This document shows positions 33,533 to 44,348 of a DNA stretch of 64,000 nucleotides, piece by piece. Origin of the DNA: Tricholoma matsutake. Taxonomy: Eukaryota; Basidiomycota; Agaricomycetes; Agaricales; Tricholomataceae. The number at the start of each line of letters is the position of its first letter. Position 1 is the first letter of the stretch. The notes beneath the pieces were generated by a model. The model was not told where the DNA came from, made no database searches, and saw nothing but the letters and a program-made list of their open reading frames with translations. The stretch spans positions 806,001-870,000 of the forward strand of contig AP026547.1 in assembly GCA_026075535.2 (NCBI GenBank), read 5' to 3'. Both the position numbers and the translations under genes were made by a program.

Positions 33533-36500
33533 CTCATTGTCCTAGAGAATGTAATGTGTATGGAAGGAAGATGAAGAAGGAAAAAAGGAAAAAGAGAGAG
33601 AAAGAACATCCGAGGAAGTATTCTGTTACAATGGAGGAAGTGGAGGATGAGGAAATGCCAAATGGGGAAGTTCCGATCATGATTGAGAAAGAAGAGCAGA
33701 AGCAAACCTTTAGAGCAATTTGTGGAGGGCAGTCATGGGACAAGAATATTGTGAAGGTGGAGAAGCCAGTGGAGGAATGGGTGCCAAAAGTGTATCACAA
33801 ATATCTGTCAGTGTTTCAGAAGAAGGAGTCTGAGAGAATGCCGGTGCAGAAGCCATGGGATCATGCGATTGAGATGAAGCCAGGATTTTTGCCGAAGAAG
33901 TCGAAGGTATATCCATTATCTCCAATGGAACAAGAAGAAGTGGATCTGAAATCACTGCAGACGTCACCAATATTCTTCGTGCCAAAGAAAGACCAAAGGA
34001 AGAGGATGTGTACAGATTATAGGTATCTGAATGAGTGGACAGTGAAGAATGCGTACCCCCTGCCATTGATCTCAGAAATAATTGACAAGGTGGGAAAAGC
34101 CAAGGTCTTTACAAAATTGGATTTACAATGGGGATACAATAATGTATGAATAAAGAAAGGAGATGAGTGGAAGGCTGCATTTGCCACACGTTGAGGATCC
34201 TTTGAGCCGTTTGTCATGTTTTTCGGGATGACCAATAGTCCCCTGACCTTCCAAAATATGATGAACAACATTTTCAAGGACGTAATAGACAAAGGCATGG
34301 TAATAATATTTATTGACGACATTCTGATATTCACAGAGGATGAAGAAAATCATGAGGCGATAGTGCAGGAGGTGCTACAGAGGTTGGTGGAGAATGATCT
34401 ATTTTTGAAACCAGAGAAGTGTGTGTTTGGGGCAAGCGAGATTGAGTTCCTAGGATCATTGATTGGCCCTGATGGGATCAAAATGGATCTGATTAAGGTA
34501 CAGGCAATCACAGATTGGCCTGCACCCACCCGTGTCAAGGAGGTTCAAGCCTTCTTGGGACTCACAAATTATTATTGTCACTTTGTGCACAATTTTTCTA
34601 AAATTGCCGCACCCTTACATAAGCTTACATGAAAGGGAGTAGTGTGGAGGTGGGGAGAGCAGCAGCAGACAGTGTTTGAGGAGTTGAAGAGAAAGTTCGT
34701 GGAGGGACCAATACTAGCCCCAGTAGATTTCACATGCCCTTTACGAGTGGAATCAGATGCATCCAACTTTGCTACTGGAGCGGTATTATCAATGCTGTGC
34801 AAAGATGACAAATGGCATCCTTGTGCATATTTGTCCTGAGGATTGAATGATGTGGAGAGGAATTATGATGTGCATGACAAAGAGATGTTGGGCATAATAC
34901 GAGCATTGGAGGCATGGAGGCATTATTTGGAGGGATGTACACATCAGATTGAGATCTGGATGGATCATCAAAATCTGCAATATTTCATGTCTGCTAAAAA
35001 GCTCAACAGCACTTGGGCACTATTCCTATCACGTTTCAATTTTCACTTGGTCCACAAGGTGGGAAGCTTAATGAGGAAAGCAGATGCCTTATCCAGATGT
35101 ATTGATCATAAAAGGGGGGTGGAGGAGGACAATAAAAATGTTACCTTACTCAAACCCGAATACTTTTGCATTTGCGCTGTGCGTCAAAGGCATCTATTAA
35201 TAGATAGCTTGGAAACAGAAATATTGTCTAAAATTAGACAATGTTTGGAAATGGACGATGAAGTAGTGGAAGCTGTGAAAGCTCTGAAGGGAGAGAAGAA
35301 AGGTAATATTAAAGGAGATGAATGGGCTGAGGAACAAGGGTTGGTGTTGTTTCAAGGAAAAGTGTATGTACCGAAGGATCAGGATTTGCAAAGGGAGATC
35401 ATCCAGTTACATCATAATACGCTGACTGCTGGACACCCCGGGAGATGGAAGACATTGGAATTAGTAATGAGAAATTATTGGTGGCCCGGAATTTCAAAGT
35501 ATGTGTTGGGGTATGTGGATGGATGTGATACGTGCATGAGGGGGAAGAAATTTCCAGAGAAACCTGCAGGAAAATTAATGCTGAACCCTATACCTAAAGC
35601 GCCATGGCGAGATATATCTGTGGATTTTATTACCGGATTACCTGAGGCTCAAGGGTACATTGCAATATTCATAGTATGCGACCGCTTCACAAAGGAGGTC
35701 CATATTATTCCTACTACTACAGAAACCTCATCATTGGGCTTGGTGCGCCTCTATCTAAATCAGGTATGGCGGTTACATGGGTTACCCAATACTGTTATCT
35801 CCGATCGCGGACCACAATTTGCTTCTGCATTTATGCGAGAACTGAACAACATATTGGGAATTCAAACAAAATTATCTACAGCATATCACCCGCAGACTGA
35901 TGGGCAGACAGAGAGAATGAACCAGGAGTTGGGGCAGTACCTACATATGTTTGTCAGCTACTGACAAACCAACTGGCCCGAATGGCTGGCAATTGCCGAA
36001 TTTTCCCACAATAACAAATTCCATTCGGCTACTCATATGTCACCCTTTTTCGTGAATTATGGATATCATCCTCGCATGGGAGTAGAACCCAGAAGGGAAG
36101 TCAAAGTACAGTCGGTAGAAAGCTTTGTATCTAAGATGCAAAATGTACAAGAGGAAGCAGAGGTGGCATTGAAGAAAGCACATGATGACATGATGTGACA
36201 CGCAGATTGTACTCGAGCATGCACTCCAGAGTACAAAGTTGGTGACTTGGTGTGGTTAAGTACCAAGGACCTGAATATTCAACGACCTTTGAGGAAACTT
36301 ACGGAGAAACAAGTTGGCCCATATGCGATCTCTAAAGTGATCTCGCCTAATGTGGTAGTGCTAAAATTACCCCGATCATTCAAGATTGATCCCAAGATTA
36401 ACATATCCCGCCTACACCCTTACCGCCCACCCACTATTCCTGGTCAACAAACTACTCTGCAACCTCCAATAATAGTAGAAGGTGCTCCAGAATACGTAGT

Positions 36501-36768
36501 TGAAGAAATTCTAGACTCACATCTTTGATGGAACAAATTGGAGTTCTTAATAAAGTGGAAAAACTATACCGATGAAAATAATTTGTCGGAGCCCAAAGAG
36601 AATTGTAAGCGAGCACACAATGCGATCGCCCAATTCTTTAAACGTAATCTGAATGCTCCACGTCGCATTGCAAGAATGGTGTATGAGGGGATGAAATTCT
36701 GGCCTCACCAAAATTTCACAGAGGGGACAGACACAATATTTTCTCGCCTGGAAGTCGAGGCATAAAAG
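33529..36768 (+). pseudogene. Gypsy-1 Pol: RT, RNase H, integrase, chromodomain
   Basis: Segments in order: RT ([28 protein letters not shown], then IIFIDDILIF, the catalytic DD, near 34310), RNase H (RVESDASNFATGAVL, NYDVHDKEMLGIIRALEAW), integrase zinc domain (HHNTLTAGHPGRW, YVDGCDTCMRGKK), DDE core (ISVDFITGL, VISDRGPQFAS, YHPQTDGQTERMNQELG), and a C-terminal chromodomain (NKLEFLIKWKNYTDENN). TGA stops at 34147, 34192, 34630, 34837, 35962, 36196 and 36526 all fall where arginine is expected. The RT N-terminus also lacks about 17 residues compared with Gypsy-3. Confidence 0.9.
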
Positions 36769-36776
36769 GGGGGTAT

Positions 36777-37137
36777 TGTTAGGAAACCACCCCATTACCT
36801 AATAAATTTTCATTTTTATTTTATTATGTTGAATTATGCTACATGATGCCAAATGATGCTACACTTTGATAGCATGAGAATTTTATTTCGCACGCATCAA
36901 AATGTACATGCATGTATGAGTGCATTGGTAACAACAATGTACAATATATGTAACATAGTATATAAACCCTAAATATATGCCTAGGAGACCCCAGTTGTGT
37001 TCTCTTAGGTATTCCACCTATGCTTTCGATGTAACAGGCCTTCATGAACAAACTCACCTATTAATAACCCCTCCCATCAAAACCATTAATTTCCCCATCA
37101 CGAGCGTGGATCCCGCCCCCTTCTTGTAGAGAGAACC
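36777..37137 (+). repeat. Gypsy-1 3' LTR, first part (interrupted by Gypsy-2)
   Basis: Starts TGTTAGG right after the polypurine tract and matches the 5' LTR to GAGAGAACC, where Gypsy-2 begins. The last five bases, GAACC, are the target site duplicated at 50716-50720. Confidence 0.95.
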
Positions 37138-37860
37138 TGTTAAGAACTGATCCTAGAGGGTTCGTCGGAATCCAATTGGACACTGCGGGTGTTATTTATG
37201 GAAGGTTGTCAGGTTGTTGCAGATTCGGCGGGGAGGGGAAACGGAAAGGACTTGGCTTCAGCTTGTAAGAAGCTGCACCCTTCACTTCGTCCGGTGTCCT
37301 AATTTCAAGTTGGAGGTTTGGAGGTAGGGACAGGAAAGTGTGGGTAAACACGGAAAGGAGTATGGAGGGACTTAGGTTAAGTTCAGATGAGGTTAGAACT
37401 TCAGAGGGAGACTGGAGGTCGAGTCAAACAGAGTTCAGACTCTTAGAGAACTGGGGTTTGGAGTAGAAGGAGGTTTTTGATTGGCAGATTAAAGTCGAGT
37501 CTATGTCGATATATGAACTGAGGAATACAAGGTGAAACTAACTAAGCTTAAATACTGTAGTCCGGAATAGTGCGGAACAGGAATGAAGACTGTGGCAGTG
37601 TCTCGACTGCGTAGATAAGTTATCTAGCGGGAGCCGCACAGGAATCCATAGTTGAATTTGCAATAGAGATGGCTGCCTTCCCAAGGCAGCCATGGATGCT
37701 GTACCGTGGATGCTGTACAAGGCAGCCTGGTGCACAGCAGTGTGGGCAGTGCAAGGCGGCCCGGAATGAAATCGGGAGGCGTAGGCAAAAGTCATGTTCG
37801 ATGTGCGGGAAAGAGTCGGATGGATGTGGGTTCCGATTGGGCAAGGAATGGTTCTTGACA
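37138..37860 (-). repeat. Gypsy-2 3' LTR
   Basis: 723 bp with inverted termini TGTTAAGAAC/GTTCTTGACA. Differs from the 5' LTR mostly by C/T and G/A changes at CpG, plus a short extra copy of GTACCGTGGATGCT near 37699. Confidence 0.95.
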
Positions 37861-37997
37861 GTATTTCCCCCTTAGTGCCGAGTTTACGAGGCATGTGAGG
37901 GTTTGAGTCCGAATGAGGAAGTTGGTTGAATTTTCCGAATGTGGTAATTGGTTGAAAAAATTTTCATGCTCTTTCCTTCCCCCATCAACTATCAGTT

Positions 37998-38880
37998 ATG
38001 TCCCCTCCAGCAGTATCCGCGCAGATCAAATTGGCCGCGATGGGGGCTCAACACAAACAGAGGGAGCAGGCGATGAAGGAGCAGATGGAACGGGAGATGA
38101 AGGAGCTGGAGGAAGCAGTGAGGGAGGAGGAACACTGGGTGCAGGAGGCGCAGAAGGCAGCAGAGGAGGCTGCAAAGGCTGAGGAGGCGCGTCAGGCAGA
38201 GGTGCGGAAAAAGGAGGCATCAGCCACAAGACGAGCGGAGAAGAAGTGGGTGGCTATGGCCACAGGTTTGGAGGATGAGGCCAAGGGGAGCAAGTCCCCC
38301 AAGAAAAAGAAAGTCGCCAAGTCGGAGGCGCGAGTGGGGTTGGAGGAGTCGGAGAGTCTGGTGCGGGTGCAGGCCGCATTGCCCTGCAAAAGGTGCGTAA
38401 TTGTTTTCCTTCTCAGTGTTCTCTTATTGACAAGTGGCCTAGATGCAAATATCAAAAGGTCTTAAAAACGGCGGGAATGACGGGGGCGATCGGGGAAAAC
38501 CCGGAAGTAATGCAACAAATGATGAAGTTGATAAGGAAGGGGTTCGCTGAGGTGACCAATGCAGTGCAGGAGTCGATGGGGGAGATCCAGGATGCTTTAG
38601 ACCCCGAGTGGGTGGAGAAAGAGAGTGCCAGTGAGGAGAGCAACGAGGGTGACGACGAGGTGGAGTGGGCGGTGTGAGAGTCCCAGTGGGAAAGATGCAG
38701 GATCCGAAAATCTGGAGATGACTGGGAGGCCTTCCAGAGATATCTGGAGAAAAGGAGGGATGACGAGGAGGAGAGCGAGAGTGGAGATGAGGAGGGTGGA
38801 GAGAAGGACGAGGGTGGAGAAGAGGGCAAGGTTGGGGGAGAGGGTGACAAAGACAGAGAGGGAGAAGCGGAGGTAGTGTA
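37998..38880 (+). pseudogene. Antisense accessory ORF of Gypsy-2: coiled-coil, basic and acidic regions
   Basis: Runs opposite to Gypsy-2 pol, with ATG 137 bases from the 3' LTR edge. Residues 10-95 are a highly charged Glu/Lys/Ala helix (coiled coil), followed by a nuclear-localisation-like SPKKKKVAK, then cysteines (PCKRC, FPSQC, WPRCKYQ) that could form a small zinc cluster. A helical part and a very acidic Glu/Gly C-terminus to TAG at 38878 follow. The two halves (37998-38465 and 38393-38677) need a one-base shift at about 38393, and TGA at 38675-38677 interrupts the end. No family assigned; similar charged repeat-associated proteins are known in mushrooms. It could be transcribed antisense from the 3' LTR. 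Confidence 0.55.
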
Positions 38881-38960
38881 GGGATCCGGTCGGATCCATA
38901 ATTTTTCAATGAATTTTGTTTCTGAGTTCAGACTGAGTGAATAAGTAATGTGAATAGACT

Positions 38961-39620
38961 TTAAGCGGGTAATGGTCCAGGTTTCTGCGGGTAGCAGGTG
39001 TGAAAATCCACAAGGAGTTCTTGGGCATGGTCAAGTTCCATAACAGGTAGCCAGGAGGTCTCTTCATCGGTTCCCTGGTAACCTTCCCATCGGACGAGGT
39101 AGAGAATCTTGCAGCGACATCGGTTGTCGACTTTGGAGTCGAGGACTTTGGCGATCTCATATTCGAGCTCATCATCAATGGTGATTGGAGGAGGTGGAGG
39201 TTGTACTTGATTTGGAATTGTGTTTGGGGAGTGTTTCTCAAGTTGAGAGACATGGAAAACAGGGTGAATGGCCCGCATGTGATCCAGGAGCTGCAGGGTG
39301 ACTGAGTGAGTGCCTGGGTGGGCGATGATTTTGAAGGGGCCATGGTGCTTTTTGGAAAGTTTCTTGGAAGGATGAGTGGTGCAGATATTTTCCGCAGTGA
39401 CATAGGCAGAGTCACCAATGTTGAAGTCGGGTGCGGGTGCCCGATGTTTGTCTGCAGGGCCTTGATAATGCTCTTGAGTGGCCGCAAGCTGTTTCTGAAG
39501 CTCCTGATGAAGGTCGTCTAAGTTGACGACGAACTCGCGGGCACGCTGTGAAGCTAAGTCATGTTCTGGAAAGACGGAAATGTTTGGGTGATAGCCTTTG
39601 TTGGCAAAGAAGGGGGATAC
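38961..39620 (-). pseudogene. Gypsy-2 integrase C-terminus and chromodomain
   Basis: Continues the integrase after Gypsy-3: PFFANKGYHPNISVF, QLAATQEHYQGPADKHR, SKKLSKKHHGPFKI, then AIHPVFHVSQLEKHSPN and a chromodomain (EYEIAKVLDSKV, LYLVRWEGYQGTDEETSWLP), ending GPLPA and stop at 38961. Two frames (38906-39487 and 38961-39278) overlap, with a frame change near 39280. The chromodomain would tether integrase to marked chromatin. Confidence 0.9.
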
Positions 39621-40046
39621 TGTAAGGGGACTAAGGGGGTGCCCTGTGTGTTTTTCCTATTTTTTATGTTCGTCCCATATTTTTCCCCACCTCATTTCCT
39701 TCTATTCTTCATTTTCTATGATTTTTCCGGATTTTATTACTAATTTTCCCTTGCTATCATGTTTGTATATGTTGACACTTTTATATTTAGAGGCGGAGTA
39801 CCCCTTCCGACACATACCCCTTGGTATGATGTCATTCGGCGGCCTTGATCCGCCTATCTCCGCCTTTTTCTATTTTTAGGTTATATTTGATTTTTGTCGT
39901 CTTCACATATACTGGGCATCAGCAAGGGGATCCTTAGAGTTTTCTCTTCGGATTTCCCTTTGCTAGGTGCGCCCCCAATGCCTGTATTATGTAGTATAAT
40001 TTTAACTTCGGATTTCCCTTTGCTAGAGGCTTAGGTTGCCCTTATA
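39621..40046 (+). repeat. Gypsy-3 5' LTR
   Basis: 426 bp. Contains two copies of TTCGGATTTCCCTTTGCTAG (39948-39967 and 40007-40026) that may be regulatory repeats, and a TTATATTTAG stretch as possible TATA region. The 3' end reads CCTTATA, an unusual terminus shared with the 3' LTR. The leader 40047-40212 follows. Confidence 0.95.
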
Positions 40047-40212
40047 GTAGAAAACTCTCCCCTAAGGCCCGAAAATCGCGAACGCGCTGCCCAAAATAGG
40101 CAGGTACGGACTGGACGACGCTTCCCAAAGCTCCACAGAGTCCCTACACACCGTTCCAGATACTCTCGCCTTTATTGCGCCGCCATTTTCGCCAAACGCG
40201 CTCCCTAGCGAC

Positions 40213-41331
40213 ATGGACGCATCAGAACGCTTCGACGCGCTTGAAAGCGACGTTTCCGGAATGCGCGCGCAAATCGACTCGCTTAAATCTACGATTGAAA
40301 ACTTCGTTAGGACCCTCCAGGCTAACCCTACGACTAATAGTTCCCCCTTCACGACTCCAAGCGCACCCAACAACGATGTTTTGCCAAACGCGTCCACTAA
40401 GGAACGTGCCCAGATCAAACCGTCCCCCCCCGCCGAATTTAATGGTGCACGTGCGCAGGGACGTGCATTCCTTAATTCCTGTGAGTTATACATTAGTCTC
40501 CAGTCGCATCAATTCGTCGATGAGGCTGCAAAAATTTATTGGGCCTTCACATACATGAAATCTGAACGCGCCTATCTCTATGTGGACTGTATCCTACGTC
40601 AAACTAAAGAACTCGGTTCTCTACCTTTCTCCACTTGGGGTGACTTTCGAGCTGAGTTCGTACGCCACTTCTGCCCCCTCAATGAACGACACCGAGCAGT
40701 GACACAACTTGAGTCATCCACTTACCACCAGGGACGTCGATCCGTGGACGACTATATCGATGAGTTCAAGGATTTGGTGGACATGGCAGGGTATGGGAGT
40801 GGGTTACCAGTGGTGGTGAAGTTCCGACGGGGACTCAACCGAGAAATTCAGGACCAGATTGCACAGATGTTGGAAGGGCGCCCAGCGGACGATGATATCC
40901 TTGCTTGGTATGAAGCTGCTTCACTCTGTGACGAGAACCGACTCACAAATGCGGCGTTTAATGCTGCATTCCGTGCTCCAACTACCACTCATACACCCTA
41001 CACCTTCAATCGAAGCCTCCCCCGCCCTAACCCCATTCCTGCTCGTCAAACTCCCACACCAGCCGTCAATGTCCCAGTACCAATGGATGTTGATGCAGCC
41101 CGCAGCCGTGCACGTAAGTTGGATCTCTGCTACCGTTGTGGGGAACCTGGACACAGGGCTGGAGCGTGTCCCCATCGTCAGGATATCCGCATGCTCACCC
41201 CCGAGGGACGAGACGAACTCCTGCAAGATCTGTTGGCACTTGTAGATGTTGAGGAAGCGAAGGATCAAGTTGCAGAGGAGGTTAAGCTGGAAGTTGTAGA
41301 GGAGCAGGATTTTCCTATTCGCAGCGAGTGA
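40213..41331 (+). CDS. Gypsy-3 Gag
   Basis: 372 codons from ATG at 40213, uninterrupted. N-terminal coiled coil (ALESDVSGMRAQIDSLKSTI), capsid domain (PPAEFNGARAQGRAFLNSC, WGDFRAEFVRHFCPLNERH, YIDEFKDLVDMAGYG), and a CCHC zinc knuckle CYRCGEPGHRAGAC around residue 305. Stop TGA at 41329 overlaps the protease frame (GTGA) in the -1 frame, the same arrangement as in Gypsy-1. Assembles the retrotransposon particle and binds its RNA. Confidence 0.95.
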   Translation: MDASERFDALESDVSGMRAQIDSLKSTIENFVRTLQANPTTNSSPFTTPSAPNNDVLPNASTKERAQIKPSPPAEFNGARAQGRAFLNSCELYISLQSHQFVDEAAKIYWAFTYMKSERAYLYVDCILRQTKELGSLPFSTWGDFRAEFVRHFCPLNERHRAVTQLESSTYHQGRRSVDDYIDEFKDLVDMAGYGSGLPVVVKFRRGLNREIQDQIAQMLEGRPADDDILAWYEAASLCDENRLTNAAFNAAFRAPTTTHTPYTFNRSLPRPNPIPARQTPTPAVNVPVPMDVDAARSRARKLDLCYRCGEPGHRAGACPHRQDIRMLTPEGRDELLQDLLALVDVEEAKDQVAEEVKLEVVEEQDFPIRSE

Positions 41332-41990
41332 ATCGTACGCCCTCACTGCCTGTCCATAACCGCTTTGAAGTCTTGTCAGTTGAATCCCTGGAGAATGAAT
41401 CCATTTCTGTGACTGCTCCCCTCTCTGACCCTTCGAAGTTGGCTAAAGACGTACCTGCTCTCCCCATCTCTCCTTCTACTCCACGTCCCAAAATTAAATC
41501 ATGGGAGCGTAAACTACCACGCAAGTATATTGTGGCATCCACTCCCTCTGCACATTCCTTAAACCTAGCCATCGAACTGCAGACGACCGACACTGGACAG
41601 ATACTCGGTGTCTCTGCGCTCCTGGACTCTGGTGCGACTGGTCTCTTCATCGATTCCCATCTGGTACAACAACATCGTCTAAATACTCGCTCACTCTCAC
41701 GTCCGATACCTGTATATAATGTGGATGGATCCCCAAATGAAGCTGGTGCCATCCGAGAGGTTGCAGACCTGGTTCTCCGTTACAAAGATCATAGTGAGCG
41801 TGCCCTTTTTGCTGTCACTCAATTAGGAAAGCAAAAGGCGATTTTGGGATATCCATGGCTTCAAGACCATAACCCAGAGGTTGACTGGCGCACCGGGGAG
41901 GTTACCATGAGCCAATGTCCATCCCGCTGTCGGACGTGTTTCACAGAAGCCAGGCAAGAACGTTGTGGACAGAAGGCGGCAATACGATGA
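41328..41990 (+). CDS. Gypsy-3 protease
   Basis: 220-codon frame overlapping gag by 4 bases. Active site ALLDSGATGLFIDSHL near residue 103, and the closing motif AILGYPWLQDHNPEVDW near residue 184. The first codon here is GTG, so translation must come from gag by -1 frameshifting or restart, not from a normal AUG. TGA at 41988 after AAIR separates it from the RT frame, where an arginine or read-through would be expected. Confidence 0.9.
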   Translation: MNRTPSLPVHNRFEVLSVESLENESISVTAPLSDPSKLAKDVPALPISPSTPRPKIKSWERKLPRKYIVASTPSAHSLNLAIELQTTDTGQILGVSALLDSGATGLFIDSHLVQQHRLNTRSLSRPIPVYNVDGSPNEAGAIREVADLVLRYKDHSERALFAVTQLGKQKAILGYPWLQDHNPEVDWRTGEVTMSQCPSRCRTCFTEARQERCGQKAAIR

Positions 41991-44348
41991 ACTCAGAAGT
42001 GTTGTGCTGGACCCCTGCCTATACCTGAAGTAGAATTGGAAGGGGTTCCTGATCTAATGCCGGACTCGGATGATGATGATGAGGACCCAGAGGAAGTGGA
42101 GGAGGGTGATCGGATCTTCTACACTGCGATTCGCTCATCGCATGAGGTGTGTGCCACATCGAACATATCCCAACGCCTCGCCGAGGCCTTCCACAAAAAC
42201 AACGCTGCTAAATCCTCTACTAACTCCTTACTCCCTCATCTCCATGAGTTTGAAGACGTGTTCTCCAAGGAGTCATTCGACTCTCTTCCTGCGCGTAAGC
42301 CATGGGATCACGCGATTGAACTCACCCCCGGTGCAACCCCTTCATCCTGCAAGGTCTATCCTCTCTCTCCGGAGGAACAACGGCAGCTTGACCAGTTCAT
42401 CGACGAGCACCTGGCCTCTGGACGTATTCGACCATCGAAGTCACCCATGGCCTCTCCCTTTTTCTTTGTCAAGAAGAAGGATGGCTCACTTCGACCGGTT
42501 CAAGACTACAGAAGACTCAACAACATCACGGTCAAAAATCGCTACCCACTACCCCTCATCTCCGAACTCGTAAACCAGCTCCATGGAGCCCGATACTTCA
42601 CCAAGCTCGATGTCCGTTGGGGCTATAATAATGTGAGGATAAAGGAGGGAGATGAGTGGAAGGCAGCCTTTCGTACCAACCGTGGTCTTTTTGAACCGCT
42701 TGTCATGTTCTTTGTCCTTACTAATAGCCCTGCCACCTTTCAGACCATGATGAATGACATCTTCCATGACCTCATCCTCGAAGGCGTTGTCTGCATCTAT
42801 CTCGACGACATCCTCATCTTCACTCGCACAGTTGAAGAGCACCGTCGCATCACGCGCCTCGTCCTAGAGCGACTTCGACAGTACAAACTCTACCTTCGTC
42901 AGGACAAATGCGAGTTCGAAAGGACCAAGATCGAGTACCTCGGCCTGATTATCTCGGAGGGTCAAGTGGAGATGGATCCTATCAAGGTAAATGGGGTCAC
43001 AGCTTGGCCTACGCCCACGAACAAGAAGGAGGTGCAGTCTTTCCTGGGCTTCATCAATTTTTATCAGCGTTTTATCAAGGATTTCTCACATCATGCACGA
43101 CCGCTGTTCGACTTGACAGGAAAGGAGGCATGGAGGTGGGATAATGCACAACAGGAGGCGTTCGAAAAGCTTAAGGAGATGGTCACTTCCGCTCCGATCC
43201 TTACCTTTGCTGACGATTCGCATCCTTTTCGTGTAGAAGCCGACAGTTCTGACTTTGCGACGGGCGCTGTGTTGTCTCAGCAGTCTCCGGAGGACCAGAA
43301 GTGGCATCCTGTTGCGTTCTACTCCAAAAGCCTTAGTGCTGTAGAGAGAAACTACGAGATCCATGACAAGGAGATGTTGGCGATAATGCGTGCGCTTGAG
43401 GAGTGGCGACACTTCCTCGAGGGTGCCCAACACAAGGTGGAAATTTGGATGGATCACAAGAACCTCGAGTACTTCATGACGGCCAAGAAATTGAACCGTC
43501 GTCAAGCTCGTTGGTCCCTGTATCTATCTAGATTCGACTTCTCCTTGCACCACCGTCCGGGTCGCAGCATGGGGAAGACCGATGCCCTATCCCGACGTGC
43601 AGACCATGGGGATGGCAGCGGTGACAACCAAAACATTGTGCTGTTGCAGCCAGACCTGTTCACCATTCGGGCACTGGAAGGCATCGTACCCCAGGGCGAG
43701 GAGCGGGACATTCTACGTGACATTCGTCGCGCAAACCATAGCGGTTTACATGAGGATGTTGTCGCCCGAGCTGTTAAAGAACTGAGGAAGGGATCGACCC
43801 TTTCCTTACGTGCGGCAGAGTGGGCTGAAAAGGAGGACTTGTTGTATTTCAGGGATCGCATCTATGTTCCCAATGACCCAGACCTTCGCCGGCGCATCAT
43901 ATCCCAACACCATGACTCACAGATTGCTGGCCACCCCAGACGCTGGAAGACCTTGGAGCTCACCTCACGGAACTATTGGTGGCCACAAATGTCACGGCTC
44001 ATTGGTCAGTATTGTCGCACTTGTGACCTTTGCTTACGCACCAAGGTCCCTCGTCGCAAGCCTATTGGTGAGCTACACCCTCTTCCTGTTCCAGAGAGTC
44101 GTTGGGATGTCATCAGCGTCGACTTTGTGGTGGAATTGCCAGAGTCAAATGGGTTTGATGCGGTGATGTGCACAGTTGACTCAGTGGGAAAATGCGCTCA
44201 CTTCATTCCCACTCACACCACTGTCAGTGCCCTAGGTGCCGCTCGACTCTACCTCCACCACGTGTGGAAGTTACATGGACTTCCTGGTGCCTTCCTCTCA
44301 GATCGTGGCCCTCAGTTCATGGCAGAGTTCACTCGTGAGCTGTACTGA
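41991..44348 (+). CDS. Gypsy-3 Pol: reverse transcriptase, RNase H, integrase core
   Basis: 770-codon frame (42036-44348). RT: SPFFFVKKKDGS, YFTKLDVRWGYNNVRIKEGDEWK, CIYLDDILIF with intact catalytic DD (near 42800). RNase H: FRVEADSSDFATGAVL, NYEIHDKEMLAIMRALEEW, DHKNLEYF. Integrase: zinc domain HHDSQIAGHPRRW with CRTCDLCLR, then SVDFVVELPES and LSDRGPQFMAEF. It ends at TGA 44346-44348 after TRELY, in the same frame as the rest of integrase, so a single CGA-to-TGA change separates the two parts. Confidence 0.95.
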   Translation, partial: TQKCCAGPLPIPEVELEGVPDLMPDSDDDDEDPEEVEEGDRIFYTAIRSSHEVCATSNISQRLAEAFHKNNAAKSSTNSLLPHLHEFEDVFSKESFDSLPARKPWDHAIELTPGATPSSCKVYPLSPEEQRQLDQFIDEHLASGRIRPSKSPMASPFFFVKKKDGSLRPVQDYRRLNNITVKNRYPLPLISELVNQLHGARYFTKLDVRWGYNNVRIKEGDEWKAAFRTNRGLFEPLVMFFVLTNSPATFQTMMNDIFHDLILEGVVCIYLDDILIFTRTVEEHRRITRLVLERLRQYKLYLRQDKCEFERTKIEYLGLIISEGQVEMDPIKVNGVTAWPTPTNKKEVQSFLGFINFYQRFIKDFSHHARPLFDLTGKEAWRWDNAQQEAFEKLKEMVTSAPILTFADDSHPFRVEADSSDFATGAVLSQQSPEDQKWHPVAFYSKSLSAVERNYEIHDKEMLAIMRALEEWRHFLEGAQHKVEIWMDHKNLEYFMTAKKLNRRQARWSLYLSRFDFSLHHRPGRSMGKTDALSRRADHGDGSGDNQNIVLLQPDLFTIRALEGIVPQGEERDILRDIRRANHSGLHEDVVARAVKELRKGSTLSLRAAEWAEKEDLLYFRDRIYVPNDPDLRRRIISQHHDSQIAGHPRRWKTLELTSRNYWWPQMSRLIGQYCRTCDLCLRTKVPRRKPIGELHPLPVPESRWDVISVDFVVELPESNGFDAVMCTVDSVGKCAHFIPTHTTVSALGAARLYLHHVWKLHGLPGAFLSDRGPQFMAEFTRELY

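Noticed and set aside
38393..38416. 24-nt GT-AG intron in the antisense ORF
   Set aside because: Too short for a fungal spliceosomal intron, and its removal does not by itself change the frame as needed; a one-base indel is more likely.
38439..38909. Minus-strand Pro/Ser-rich frames opposite the Gypsy-2 antisense ORF
   Set aside because: They are shadows of the Glu/Gly-rich coding strand; codon pattern and motifs support the plus strand.
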